Assembly: GCF_900103175.1 (NCBI RefSeq) | Contig: NZ_FNLF01000002.1 | Location: 4,478,136-4,542,135, forward strand | Reading direction: 5' to 3' | Length of the DNA stretch: 64,000 nucleotides | From: Tsukamurella pulmonis | Lineage (GTDB): Bacteria; Actinomycetota; Actinomycetes; Mycobacteriales; Mycobacteriaceae | In this document: piece after piece, positions 17,167-26,020 of the stretch | How the letters are laid out: every line of letters begins with the position of its first letter | Position numbering within the stretch: position 1 is the stretch's first letter | Notes under the pieces: generated by a model | Seen by the model: only the letters and a program-made list of their open reading frames with translations | Database searches by the model: none | What the model was told of the DNA's origin: nothing | Made by a program: the position numbers and the translations under genes

Positions 17167-19093
17167 TCGTCTTCGCCCGCCAGTTCGACTCCAACAGATT
17201 CCACTCCGCCCACGGGAAGTTCGGCGACACCCGCAGGGTCTCCTCGTAGGCCAGCCGCACGTCGTCGAGCTCGAGCGTGCGCAGCAGCGACCGCTTCTCC
17301 TCCGAGGAGAGGCCGGAACGATCGATCGCGCTGACCCGGAAGTCGCGGAAACCGCGCGCGGACGAGATGACGGTGCGCATGAACCGGGCGTTCGACATCA
17401 GGTCGATGCCGGTGCACAGCCGTCCCTTCAGGTCGAGGGCGCTCACCTCGGCGAGACGGTCGTTGTGGGTCTCGAGATACTCGCGCACGCCGTCGCCCAG
17501 CCGCTCCCGGTTCTTCGCCGCCACGGACTCGGCGATCTCCACCAGCTCCCCCGGAGTGAAGGAACTGAACGAGATCCGCGTCGGAAAGCGCAGCGGGAGA
17601 CCGGCGTTCACCTGCAGCAGGCGGTTCATGTCGTCGTCGTACCCCGCGAGGACCACCACGACCTTGTCCCGCAGCGGACGGTCGCCCTCGTTCTCGATCC
17701 GGGCCAGCAGGGCCTCGAGCGCCTCGCGACCGAACCTGGAGGCCTGATCCTCGCCGTCCCCCGCGACGAGCCCGTACGCCTCGTCGAGGAAGAACAGACC
17801 GCCGCGGGACTCGTCGACCAGCTTGTTGGTGCGGATACCGGCCTGCCCGACGTAGCCGGTCATCATGTCGCTGGGCTGGTGCTCGTACACCTCGGGGCGC
17901 GCGATCACGCCGAGGCCGTAGTACAGCTTCGCGAGGATCCGCACACCGGTGGTCTTACCGGTGCCGGGCGGTCCGGTGATGATCGCCGAGAGCCGCATCT
18001 CCTCCTCGAGGTACTCCTCGCCGAGCTCCTCGCTGAGCTGCTTGCGCTCGCGGTCCATCTCGACCTTCGAGGCGAGGCGGCGGATCTGGGACTTCACATC
18101 GGGGCTGCCGACGAGGGCGTCCAGCTCGCGCCACGCATCGGCGAGCACGACGTCGCGCTGCCGGTCCAGGCTCTGCTGCTCGATCTCCTGCGCCGTGGTG
18201 CCCGAAGCCGGATCCCAGGGATCGGTGCGGGTTCCCATCGACTGCGCGGTGACCACCTCGAGGAAGCCGCCCGCCGCCGCGTGGTCGAGGTCGGCCCGCG
18301 AGGAGATCCACGCCCGCGCATCGCGCAACAGTTTGGCCGCGCCGTCCGCATCACCGGTCGCGCGGAGGGCGTACGCCTGCGTGACGATGAGGCTGGCCTG
18401 CACCAGCTTGTAGTCCTCGGAGGCGAGGGCCGTCCGCGTCGCCGAGAGCGCCTGGTGCGCATCGCCGGTCCCGACCAGCGCGCGCGCCGTCAGGGCCGTG
18501 ACGCCGAGCTGCCAGAAGCGGACCGCTCCGTCGGACTCGGCCGACACCCAGAGCGGCTCGCGGCTGTCGGCCACCGTCGAGAGGACCTCGGGCCAGCGGT
18601 GCGCGAGCCCGAGCAGGCACAGCCACAGGTAGCGCAGGTAGTTGCGCTGCGCCGGCGAATCGTGACTGACCTCGCGCTGCAGCTTGGTCAGCTCCTCCGC
18701 GGCCTCGGCGAGGTGGCCGGTCTGCGCCAGGATCACGGCGGCACCCGCACGCGCGTACGTCACGTCGGTCACCGGCATCCCGAGTTCGACGACCCCCATG
18801 TGCACGGGGATCTTCAGGCCGAGCGCTCCTTCGGCCGGGTCGACGGTCATGCCGTTGCGACGCAGTTCCGCGCCGAAGTTTCGCGCGGACGCCAGCAGAC
18901 CGCGGGCGGCGGCGGGATCGGCGAGCTGGGTGCGGTCCACGGCCATCAGGCCGATCCACGCATCGCACATCGTGGGATCGGCTTCGACCGCCAGCCGGAA
19001 GGCCTGCGCCGGTTCGCGCGTGTCCGTCCGCGCAGCGAGAGATCGCAGCCCGAGCGAGAAGTACCGCTGGGCAGTGGGATTCGAGGTCGTCAT
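17159..19093 (-). CDS. eccA: EccA, cytosolic AAA+ ATPase of ESX
   Basis: EccA proteins carry an N-terminal TPR-like helical domain and a CbxX/CfxQ-type AAA+ domain, and are thought to help release or recycle substrate-chaperone complexes. In this 644-residue protein residues 1-280 are helical repeat sequence, and the AAA+ module holds Walker A GPPGTGKTT (374-382), Walker B GLFFLDEA (432-439), and an Arg-containing segment FPTRISFSSF beyond it. ATG 19093 begins 12 bp after the stop of the large low-complexity gene, and the 3' end overlaps eccB by 8 bp. EccA is found in ESX-1, -2, -3 and -5 but not ESX-4, so this locus is not a simple ESX-4. Confidence 0.95.
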   Translation of the reverse strand: MTTSNPTAQRYFSLGLRSLAARTDTREPAQAFRLAVEADPTMCDAWIGLMAVDRTQLADPAAARGLLASARNFGAELRRNGMTVDPAEGALGLKIPVHMGVVELGMPVTDVTYARAGAAVILAQTGHLAEAAEELTKLQREVSHDSPAQRNYLRYLWLCLLGLAHRWPEVLSTVADSREPLWVSAESDGAVRFWQLGVTALTARALVGTGDAHQALSATRTALASEDYKLVQASLIVTQAYALRATGDADGAAKLLRDARAWISSRADLDHAAAGGFLEVVTAQSMGTRTDPWDPASGTTAQEIEQQSLDRQRDVVLADAWRELDALVGSPDVKSQIRRLASKVEMDRERKQLSEELGEEYLEEEMRLSAIITGPPGTGKTTGVRILAKLYYGLGVIARPEVYEHQPSDMMTGYVGQAGIRTNKLVDESRGGLFFLDEAYGLVAGDGEDQASRFGREALEALLARIENEGDRPLRDKVVVVLAGYDDDMNRLLQVNAGLPLRFPTRISFSSFTPGELVEIAESVAAKNRERLGDGVREYLETHNDRLAEVSALDLKGRLCTGIDLMSNARFMRTVISSARGFRDFRVSAIDRSGLSSEEKRSLLRTLELDDVRLAYEETLRVSPNFPWAEWNLLESNWRAKTNG

Positions 19094-19105
19094 CGTTCTT
19101 GTGCG

Positions 19106-22100
19106 TCAGTCCTGATCCTGGCTCGAGAGGAAGCGTGCGAAGGTCCAGGCGTAGACCGCCGACTCGATGTCGCGGTACGCCGAGGCCAGAGTGGCGACGA
19201 GGATCGCGCGCTCCAACAGCCGGTCGCGCAGCATGACGGCCGCCGGGGCGGGCGCCTCGAGATCCGCCGGCGACGCCGGCGTCCGGTCGAGCCGCAGCGC
19301 GTCACCGAGCGCCTGCTCGTCACTGTGCAACTGCTGCAGGACGGCCGGCGGCACCGCCGCACGCTCGTCGAGGAAGCAGCGCGCGTCGATCCGCGCCGCC
19401 TCGATGCCGATGGCGTGCTCCGGCGCGATGGGCTGGGTCTCGAGATCGCGGATCAGCGCCCGCATCTGGCGCTGGGCCTGTTCCGGGTCCAGCGAGCGGA
19501 TGTGCTGCAGGCGCACCGGGGAGACCGTGGCCTCCAACCGGTTGCGACCACCGGGGAGGACGGCACCCGCGCGGCGCACGCCCACGAGGTTCTCCTCCCC
19601 CACGACGGAGGCGTAGGCCCTGCTCGGGTGGGTCGTCGCCACGGCGGAGAGCGTGTAGCCGTTGCGCCGCGCGTACTCCACCAGCTGGCGCACCGGATCG
19701 TCCACGGACGCCCAGCGATAGCCGTCGGGAGCGTTCCACAGCACGCGGACGCCTGCGGGGATCACCACGCCGAGCGGCAGCCACCCGGCGTCCGACGTCG
19801 TGACGGCCATGACCGTCTCGGCGTCCTTGACCAGAAGCGCTGCCGCCCAGTGCAGGCCGGACTCCGGTCCGTGCGGTCCGCCGCGCAGCGAGCCGAGGAT
19901 CGAGGCGACCGCGTCGTGCACCTGCTGCACCTCCGGCGAGGACCGGCGCGGAAGCACCAGGGGCTCAGCGCGCCCGAGGATCACCGGCCCGGTCGCCAGG
20001 ACGGGCGCAGGACGCGCGGGGACCTCGACAGTCGGTTCCGGGGCGGGCTCGGGCTCCGACGGTGCCGCGGCGGCAGCCGGCACCGTCGGCTCAGCCGGGG
20101 TCGTCGATTCGGCCGGGCCCGGGGCCGGTGCGGTCGCCGCCGATACCTGTGCGGGGCCGCTCGCGCTCGGGCGAGTGGCCTTGATCAGCTCGGAGAACTT
20201 GACCGCCTTCGGCCCCGCCTTCTTCACGGGTACCGCCGCCGCAGGCACCTTCCCGGCCGCGGGCGCGGCCGGCACGCCTGCGGCCGCAGCATCCGGGGCA
20301 GGAGCCGCGTCCTCCGCGGGCACGTCGACGGGATCCGCAGCGGCCTCCCCCGGAGCGGCGTCGTCGGCTGCATCCTCGTGGCGGTCGGCCTCTTCGACCG
20401 ACTCGACCGGACCCTCGACCGCGTCATCATCCGCGTCACCGTCCGCGACGGTCTGTGCACCGTCCGTCTCGTCGGCGTCCGCGTCGGGCGCCTCGGACTC
20501 AGCAGCGGGAGCCTCATCCGCATCGTCGTCGCGCGCCGGCTCACCAGTCTCGTCCGACTCGACCGCAGTCGCCTCGTCCGCGTCACCGTCAGGCACCGGC
20601 TCACCAGTCTCGTCCGACTCGACCGCGGCCGCCTCGTCCGCGTCACCGTCGGAGCCATCGGCGCTCGCCGGCTGATCGGTCTCATCGGCTTCGTCCGGGT
20701 CCGCCCCCGCCTCCTCCGACTCGACCTCAACGATCTCGCCCGAATCAGGCTCGGGCGCATCGACATCCTCTTCGACGATGTCCTCGCCCTCCGCCCCCGC
20801 CACGGCGGAGTCGTCCTCGCTCGAGTCGAGGACGTCCTGCTCGTCGTCGCTCTCGACTGCGATCTCGTCGTTCATCGGTTCCCCGACCGCCTCGGCGTCG
20901 TCCTCCACTGCATCCAGGACCCCGGCCCCGTCGATCTCGGTGTCCGGTTCATCGTCCGCGTCGAAGGCGTCGTCGGCGAAGTCGAGCGAGGCGAGCTCGT
21001 CCTCGTCCAGGGCGACGTCGTCGATGCCCAGATCCTCCGAGACGTCCACCTCGGCGACGTCCCCCACGGACGCCGCAGTACCGATCGGCTCGTCGGACAG
21101 GGATTCCGCCGCAGCCGCCCCGACGCCCGGCACCGTCGGAACGGCACCCGAGCCCCGCCGGGCACCACCCGGTACGCGACCGAAGGAAAGGACATCGTCG
21201 TTCGCGGTGTCATCGCGGTGCGCGGCCGCTGCGTCGATCCGGCTCGGCTCCGGATGCTCGGTACCGCCACCCACAGCAAGTGGCTCCCCCGCCTCCTCGC
21301 CGAAAGACGCTCCGGCAGCAGTGCTCTCCGCGGCGATCGGCAGGAATCCGGTGGCCGCGGCGACGGGGAACGGACCACTGTTCGCCTCGTGGGGCGCCCG
21401 TGCGGCCGCCCCGGGGACCCGCCCGAAGGTGAACCCTTGCTCCAGCGGCTGCGGCAGTGCCGGCACGCCGGTCTCACCGTTCGGACCGGTGTGCGAGGGC
21501 GCGCGCCCGAGGCCGAGGAACCCCTCGGAGAGCACGGGCGCAGGCGACTCGACGGCGATCGACGGCGATGCGTCGGTCCGCACCGCCGTCCCGGATTCGA
21601 CGTCGGGCGTCTCCCGCGCCTCGACCGGCTCGGCCTCGGCGGCACCTGCCGCCGGCTCCGCAGCATCGGCGTCGTCGATCCCGGCGACGTCCGCCTCGTC
21701 GGCCTCGGGTGCCGGGACGGAAGCGGGAGCGTCGTCGGGATCGGCGCTCTCGGCATGCAGGACCGCGCCTGACGGCGTCCGACCGAATCCCATGAACACG
21801 AGGTCCATCGGGGCCTCGTCGACGGAGTTCGCGAACGCGTCCTCCGCCGCCGCGGCCGCGTCCTCGGGACGGGCGGCCGTCTCGGCACCGGCGGCCTCGT
21901 GCCCGTTGACGCTCGCGTGCCCGTTCACCGTGTCGTCGGGGACCGCGTGGGCCTCGTGGTGGCCGTTCACCGCGGTCGCGGCGTCGTCGTGGCCGTTCAC
22001 CGCGGCGTGGTCATGACCGTTCTGCGCGGCGCGCGTGTTCCGGATCGCGTAGCCGCTGCGCGCGTGCCCGTTCCGCGCCACGCGACCGTTGCGCTCCGTG

Positions 22101-22657
22101 GCCTCGGCACTGTTCCCGGGCACGCGGCCGAACGCCATGAACCCGCTCACCAGGCCGGCGGCCGGCTTCTTCTTCGCGCTCACGCTCTCGGGCGTGGCCA
22201 TCTTCTCGGCGACCTCGGCGGCGCGGGCGCGCGCATGCGCGATCAACTCCGCGATCCGTTCGGCCGAGTCGACACCGGTCTGCGCCGACTGGAGTTCCGC
22301 GGCCTCGATCTCGGCCTCGACCTGGTAGACGATCTCGGACTGCTCGAGATTGACCTGCTGCAGGCTCCGGGCGAGCTCGCCGAGCGCGGCGGAGACGTGC
22401 ACGAGCGACTCGCCGACGCGGACGATGCCGATGAAGCTCTGCGCCCACTTGCCCGTCTCGGACTCGAGGAACTCGGCGACATCGACCTCGCCCAGCTGGG
22501 CGGTGGCAGTGGTGCCCTCGCTGGCGACGCGGAACGCGTACGACGAAGCCTGGGCGGCGGACAACGCCCGCGACGCCAGATCGTCGGGGGTCACCTCGTC
22601 CTCCCAGATCCCTTCGAGGAGGACGTCGGCATGGGGGGTATCAGGGCGATCGATCAC
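19106..22657 (-). CDS. Large acidic low-complexity ESX-associated protein with repeated FGRxP motifs and DUF5632-like C-terminus
   Basis: The 1,183-residue product has three parts. Residues 1-165 are helical and could form a coiled coil. Residues about 165-890 are low complexity: Asn-Gly-His repeats (196-253), then very acidic sequence with near-tandem DADEA-AVESDETGEP units, then Pro/Ala-rich. Residues about 900-1183 form a globular domain resembling the DUF5632/DUF5631 proteins of mycobacteria such as Rv3899c near ESX-2 (hallmark AGWLPLGVVIPAGVRVLW); that match is from memory. Five copies of a hydrophobic-FGRxP motif occur at about 172-181, 288-297, 379-388, 408-416 and 489-498. It lies in the operon just ahead of eccA. 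I infer an ESX-associated scaffold or secreted protein; the role is unknown. Confidence 0.7.
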   Translation of the reverse strand: MIDRPDTPHADVLLEGIWEDEVTPDDLASRALSAAQASSYAFRVASEGTTATAQLGEVDVAEFLESETGKWAQSFIGIVRVGESLVHVSAALGELARSLQQVNLEQSEIVYQVEAEIEAAELQSAQTGVDSAERIAELIAHARARAAEVAEKMATPESVSAKKKPAAGLVSGFMAFGRVPGNSAEATERNGRVARNGHARSGYAIRNTRAAQNGHDHAAVNGHDDAATAVNGHHEAHAVPDDTVNGHASVNGHEAAGAETAARPEDAAAAAEDAFANSVDEAPMDLVFMGFGRTPSGAVLHAESADPDDAPASVPAPEADEADVAGIDDADAAEPAAGAAEAEPVEARETPDVESGTAVRTDASPSIAVESPAPVLSEGFLGLGRAPSHTGPNGETGVPALPQPLEQGFTFGRVPGAAARAPHEANSGPFPVAAATGFLPIAAESTAAGASFGEEAGEPLAVGGGTEHPEPSRIDAAAAHRDDTANDDVLSFGRVPGGARRGSGAVPTVPGVGAAAAESLSDEPIGTAASVGDVAEVDVSEDLGIDDVALDEDELASLDFADDAFDADDEPDTEIDGAGVLDAVEDDAEAVGEPMNDEIAVESDDEQDVLDSSEDDSAVAGAEGEDIVEEDVDAPEPDSGEIVEVESEEAGADPDEADETDQPASADGSDGDADEAAAVESDETGEPVPDGDADEATAVESDETGEPARDDDADEAPAAESEAPDADADETDGAQTVADGDADDDAVEGPVESVEEADRHEDAADDAAPGEAAADPVDVPAEDAAPAPDAAAAGVPAAPAAGKVPAAAVPVKKAGPKAVKFSELIKATRPSASGPAQVSAATAPAPGPAESTTPAEPTVPAAAAAPSEPEPAPEPTVEVPARPAPVLATGPVILGRAEPLVLPRRSSPEVQQVHDAVASILGSLRGGPHGPESGLHWAAALLVKDAETVMAVTTSDAGWLPLGVVIPAGVRVLWNAPDGYRWASVDDPVRQLVEYARRNGYTLSAVATTHPSRAYASVVGEENLVGVRRAGAVLPGGRNRLEATVSPVRLQHIRSLDPEQAQRQMRALIRDLETQPIAPEHAIGIEAARIDARCFLDERAAVPPAVLQQLHSDEQALGDALRLDRTPASPADLEAPAPAAVMLRDRLLERAILVATLASAYRDIESAVYAWTFARFLSSQDQD

Positions 22658-22712
22658 TTCGACACCTCACTTCAGACCGAGAGCGGCGATGCTGCCGCGG
22701 CGGACGGAACGC

Positions 22713-23027
22713 TCACGACGAAGCACCCACGGTCGACGGGGTGTGCACCCACACCGATCCGCGGGCCGACTGATCGCTCGTCGGCCGCTCGGCGCGGTTG
22801 CGCTGAGCGAGGGCCTCCGCGGCCTCGAGCTCGGGCATGACGTCATCGACGAGATCGTCGATGGCCTCGACGATCCGTTCACCATGTGCGCTGGTGCTGC
22901 CCATCGACGAGCTGATCGACGTCACCGTCGATCGCAGTTGCGCCGTGGCGATGGCCGCGCGCGCCTCGATGGCGCGGGCACCCGCGCTCTGGCCGAGGTT
23001 CGCACTGCTGTCCGTGTCGGAGCTCAA
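22713..23027 (-). CDS. Small helical protein of unknown function, first gene of the ESX operon
   Basis: I do not recognise this ~104-residue protein. It is Ala/Ser-rich and predicted helical, with acidic stretch EAIDDLVDDVMPELEAAEAL and a short C-terminal strand GSVWVHTPS. The likely start is TTG 23027, because GGGAGG lies 6 nt upstream; a GTG at 23033 in the same frame abuts that site and is less likely. It lies 55 bp ahead of the 1,183-residue gene and opens the leftward operon. Size and composition recall WXG100-like or Esp-type ESX substrates, but no WXG or YxxxD/E motif is visible, so this is only suggestive. Confidence 0.6.
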   Translation of the reverse strand: MSSDTDSSANLGQSAGARAIEARAAIATAQLRSTVTSISSSMGSTSAHGERIVEAIDDLVDDVMPELEAAEALAQRNRAERPTSDQSARGSVWVHTPSTVGASS

Positions 23028-23033
23028 TGCCAC

Positions 23034-23515
23034 CCTCCCGTCCTGCCCAGCCAGTCGGCACACACGTACCGACTGGATTCGTTGTCGCAAAAGAATGTAC
23101 CACCCCCATTGCAACTGCACTCTTCTGTAGGCGCGCTTGTCCGGCGGAAAGACTGCCAGGTCAGAACACACAGGATCGTTATCGACAATTTTGGTTGTCG
23201 GTCATGTTGTGCAAGGTTGCGGCCCGATCCGCCCCGCGGTCGGCGCCCGGGGCGCTCCGCCCCCGATCGCCGGTCGGCGACCGGCGCACACAGCCGGCCC
23301 CAATCGTCTCGTCGAGACATCATCACCGCAGGTGGTGGAGCGGTTCCGCGCGGAACCCCCTGCCGGATTCCACCCGACGGGGCGCCACACGCGCAGTTCT
23401 TTCGTGAGGATGCACATCAGACACGAGGATTCGATGTCGTAATCCGGTGGAGGTGCACCCTGGTGATCCGAGCGCGAACGCTCGGCCGGGAGGCTGACCG
23501 TGCGAAGCTATCGCA
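23034..23515. promoter_or_regulatory. 480-bp bidirectional intergenic region before the ESX operon
   Basis: The region separates the leftward ESX operon from a rightward lipoprotein gene. It holds two inverted repeats: CCAGTCGG-N10-CCGACTGG (23051-23076), which would lie in the ESX leader RNA, and CGACAA-TTTTGG-TTGTCG (23183-23200). TTGCAACT (23109-23116) also occurs at the PE promoter (11239-11246). It is less GC-rich than neighbouring coding DNA near 23,080-23,220. I could not fix a single -35/-10 pair, and no small gene is supported in it. Confidence 0.5.
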
Positions 23516-24712
23516 ATGAATCGATCCCCCGCCGGTCGGTGCTGGGTACTGGCAGCACTGCTGATCCTCGTCGGCTGCTCCGCCACCGTCGACGGCAGCG
23601 CCGAGGCCGATCCGAGCGCGATCCGGCTCGATACCGGCGGCTACCCGACGGCACCCCGCGCCGTCCCCGAGCGCACGAACATCAACGACAGCCGCGTGCA
23701 GTCCAGTTACGACCTGTCCGCGTACCTCGTGGCCCCGGCCGAGATCGACAAGAACTTCACGTGGGTCGCGCCCGCGTCGACGCCGGTCCTCCCGTCACTG
23801 GCCGGGATCGGGACGTTCTTCGGAATCCCCTTCGCCGCCCCGCTTTCGCAGAACGAGAGCTTCGTCGGTGGGGCGGTCTCGGCGCGGCAGACGACCAAGA
23901 TCGAACGCGAGAGCCCCGACACCGCCCGGATGTTCACCGCCCTCATCCGGTACCGCACCGCCGAGAACGCCGGTGCGGCCGCCCGCGCGGTCCGCACCGG
24001 ATTCGGTGCCGATCAGCCGTCGAGAATCCCCGCGCATCCCGACGCCTTCCCCGGGGCCGCGATCACACCGCGCGGCCTGACCCGGGTGTGGTGGATGCCC
24101 GTCGGTGATCAGCTGCTCATGGTCGGCTTCGGCAACGTCGGCGAGTCCTCAGCGGACGTCCTCGCCGCGACGTGGTTCGACCGCCAGATCGCCGCTCTCC
24201 GAACCCTGACCACGACGGCGGAGCAGATGCTGCGGCCGCCTCCCGACCGCGACGGGATCATGTCGCTCACACTGCCGAACGTCGTCCGGACGAGCGACGG
24301 GACGCAACCCTCCCTGGGATACCTCACCCCGCGGGCATGGCTCCACGCCGCCGCGGACGACTGGCTCGAGACGAAAGTGCGTCTGGAGCAGGCAGGGGTC
24401 GACCTGATCGGGGCAGCGGGATCCGTTGTGCAACGCACGCGCAGCGGCGCCGCCGCCCGAAACCTCTTCGACGACTACAGCAGGGATGCGGGGGCTTCGG
24501 GTGCGGCCACAACGCGTGAGCCGGCCGCTCGCGGAGTACCCGGAGTCGTGTGCGAGTCCTACCTCACGAGGGCCAACGGCGACCCCCGCAAGGCCTACTC
24601 CTGCGCCTTCGTCGCCGGTCGCTACTACGTCTCCACCGATGCGGTCAGCACGCTGGTGCAGGCACACCAGCAAGCGACGGCGAGCTACCTCATGGTCAAG
24701 GACGCGAAGTAG
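23516..24712 (+). CDS. Secreted lipoprotein, DUF7373-like
   Basis: The 398-residue protein begins with a lipoprotein signal: charged MNRSPAGR, hydrophobic VLAALLILVG and lipobox L-V-G-C with Cys21. The following LDTGGYPTAPR segment is characteristic of the mycobacterial/nocardial lipoprotein family I know as DUF7373; that assignment is from memory. Two cysteines near the C-terminus (VCESY and YSCAF) may pair in a disulfide. It is likely anchored on the outer face of the cytoplasmic membrane. No enzyme motif is visible. It is divergent from the ESX operon and convergent with the ROK gene, so it probably has its own promoter. Confidence 0.78.
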   Translation: MNRSPAGRCWVLAALLILVGCSATVDGSAEADPSAIRLDTGGYPTAPRAVPERTNINDSRVQSSYDLSAYLVAPAEIDKNFTWVAPASTPVLPSLAGIGTFFGIPFAAPLSQNESFVGGAVSARQTTKIERESPDTARMFTALIRYRTAENAGAAARAVRTGFGADQPSRIPAHPDAFPGAAITPRGLTRVWWMPVGDQLLMVGFGNVGESSADVLAATWFDRQIAALRTLTTTAEQMLRPPPDRDGIMSLTLPNVVRTSDGTQPSLGYLTPRAWLHAAADDWLETKVRLEQAGVDLIGAAGSVVQRTRSGAAARNLFDDYSRDAGASGAATTREPAARGVPGVVCESYLTRANGDPRKAYSCAFVAGRYYVSTDAVSTLVQAHQQATASYLMVKDAK

Positions 24713-24721
24713 ACGAGCCCG

Positions 24722-26020
24722 TCAGGCGGTGACGCGCGCGACCGCACCCAGCGGGTCGGTGTAGACACCGTCGAGCGCAGCGGCACCGGCGGCCTGCTGC
24801 TGCACGCGCCCACCCGCGCCGCTCACACGCACGGCCCGGCCGGGCTCGGCCGACGTGGCCTTCAGCGCGGTGGAGACGTGCGGCAGGATCGCCGTGTGGT
24901 CGGTGAACGCCTGGCCGCCGAGGATCAGCCGGTCCGGGTTGAAGATGTCGGCGACGAGGGCCGCCGCCTCACCCAGCACCCGGCCGCGCTCGGCGACGAT
25001 GGCGCGCGCGGTCTCGTTGCCGCCGTCGGCGAGCTTGTGCAGATCGGCGATGTTGCGCACCGGAAGCTTCTGCGCGCGTGCGGCATCCACGACGGCGGTG
25101 TCGGTGACCGCGTCCTCGAGACGGCCGGTGCGCTGCGGGTCCAGCAGCTCGACACCCCGCGTCGGCAGGTGGCCGATGGTGTGCGGGCCCGACTTCGGCG
25201 AGTGCACGGCGCCGTGCAGCGCGAGGGCGACGCCCACGGTCTCGCGACCGTAGAAGTACAGCGTCGAGCCCTGGGACTCGTACTCCTCGGACAGGTGCAG
25301 CTCGGCTGCGGCCATCGCCTCGACGTGCGGGGCGACGGTCACGGGAAGGCCGATGGCGCCCGAAAGGCGTTCGCCCAGAGCGACGTCCTTCCAGCCGAGG
25401 CGCGGGTGATCGGCGACGACGCCGCGATCGTCGACCCGGCCGCCGATCGCGATGCCCGCACCGAGAACGGTACGTCCGTCCCAGCGGGCGAGGAAACGTC
25501 GTGCGCTGGTGGCGATCACCGACAGCACCTCACCGGGCTCGCCGCTCTCGGGCGTCGGGATCTGGATGGCGCCGACGATCTTGCCGGCGACGTCGTGCAT
25601 CGTCACGGTGCTCACCCGGAAGCCGATGTGGATGCCGAGCGCGAGCGGACCGTTCGGATCCACCTCGAGCGGCAGGCGGGGGCGGCCGACGACGCCGCTC
25701 GCCGCGCGATCGGCGCGCTCCCGGACCAGGCCGGCCTCGATCAGAGCGGTGACCTGGCGGTTCACCGTGGCGGCGGAGAGCTGGGTCTCGCGGACGATCT
25801 CGTCGCGCAACACGAGGCCGCCGCGGCGGATCACCCGCAGGACGGCGGCGGCGGGCTTCTCCGAGACCCGCAGCTGCGGGGCGAAAACCCGTGCGGGCGA
25901 AGCGGTGCGGACCTGGCGCTCGGGGGCGGCCGGACGGACGAGCGGATTGCGCGGCCGGGCCGTGCGGGCCTGCGGCGCGCGGGTCGTGGCGGAAGTGGCA
26001 GGAAGATCAACGACGGTCAT
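24722..26020 (-). CDS. ROK-family transcriptional regulator without the zinc motif
   Basis: The 432-residue protein has an N-terminal winged helix-turn-helix (about 55-115, LRDEIVRETQLSAATVNRQVTALIEAGLV) followed by a ROK sugar-kinase-like domain. Start ATG 26020 has GAGG 4-5 nt upstream, so longer in-frame starts were rejected. ROK proteins normally carry CxCGxxGCxE; here the aligned stretch reads GHLPTRGVELLDPQRTGRLE with no cysteines, so zinc binding and glucokinase activity are unlikely. It is probably a pure regulator, comparable in outline to Rv0485 of M. tuberculosis. The inducer and targets are not evident; no sugar genes adjoin it. Confidence 0.82.
   Translation of the reverse strand: MTVVDLPATSATTRAPQARTARPRNPLVRPAAPERQVRTASPARVFAPQLRVSEKPAAAVLRVIRRGGLVLRDEIVRETQLSAATVNRQVTALIEAGLVRERADRAASGVVGRPRLPLEVDPNGPLALGIHIGFRVSTVTMHDVAGKIVGAIQIPTPESGEPGEVLSVIATSARRFLARWDGRTVLGAGIAIGGRVDDRGVVADHPRLGWKDVALGERLSGAIGLPVTVAPHVEAMAAAELHLSEEYESQGSTLYFYGRETVGVALALHGAVHSPKSGPHTIGHLPTRGVELLDPQRTGRLEDAVTDTAVVDAARAQKLPVRNIADLHKLADGGNETARAIVAERGRVLGEAAALVADIFNPDRLILGGQAFTDHTAILPHVSTALKATSAEPGRAVRVSGAGGRVQQQAAGAAALDGVYTDPLGAVARVTA

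Noticed and set aside
20420-20700. Nucleotide tandem repeats inside the acidic protein gene as a possible repeat array
   Set aside because: They are explained by near-repeated protein units (DADEA and ETGEP blocks) in an open frame.
17000-21772. A 1,590-codon open frame on the plus strand opposite eccA and the acidic protein
   Set aside because: It mirrors eccA/eccB and the low-complexity gene, with Arg/Leu-rich noise and no recognisable motif.
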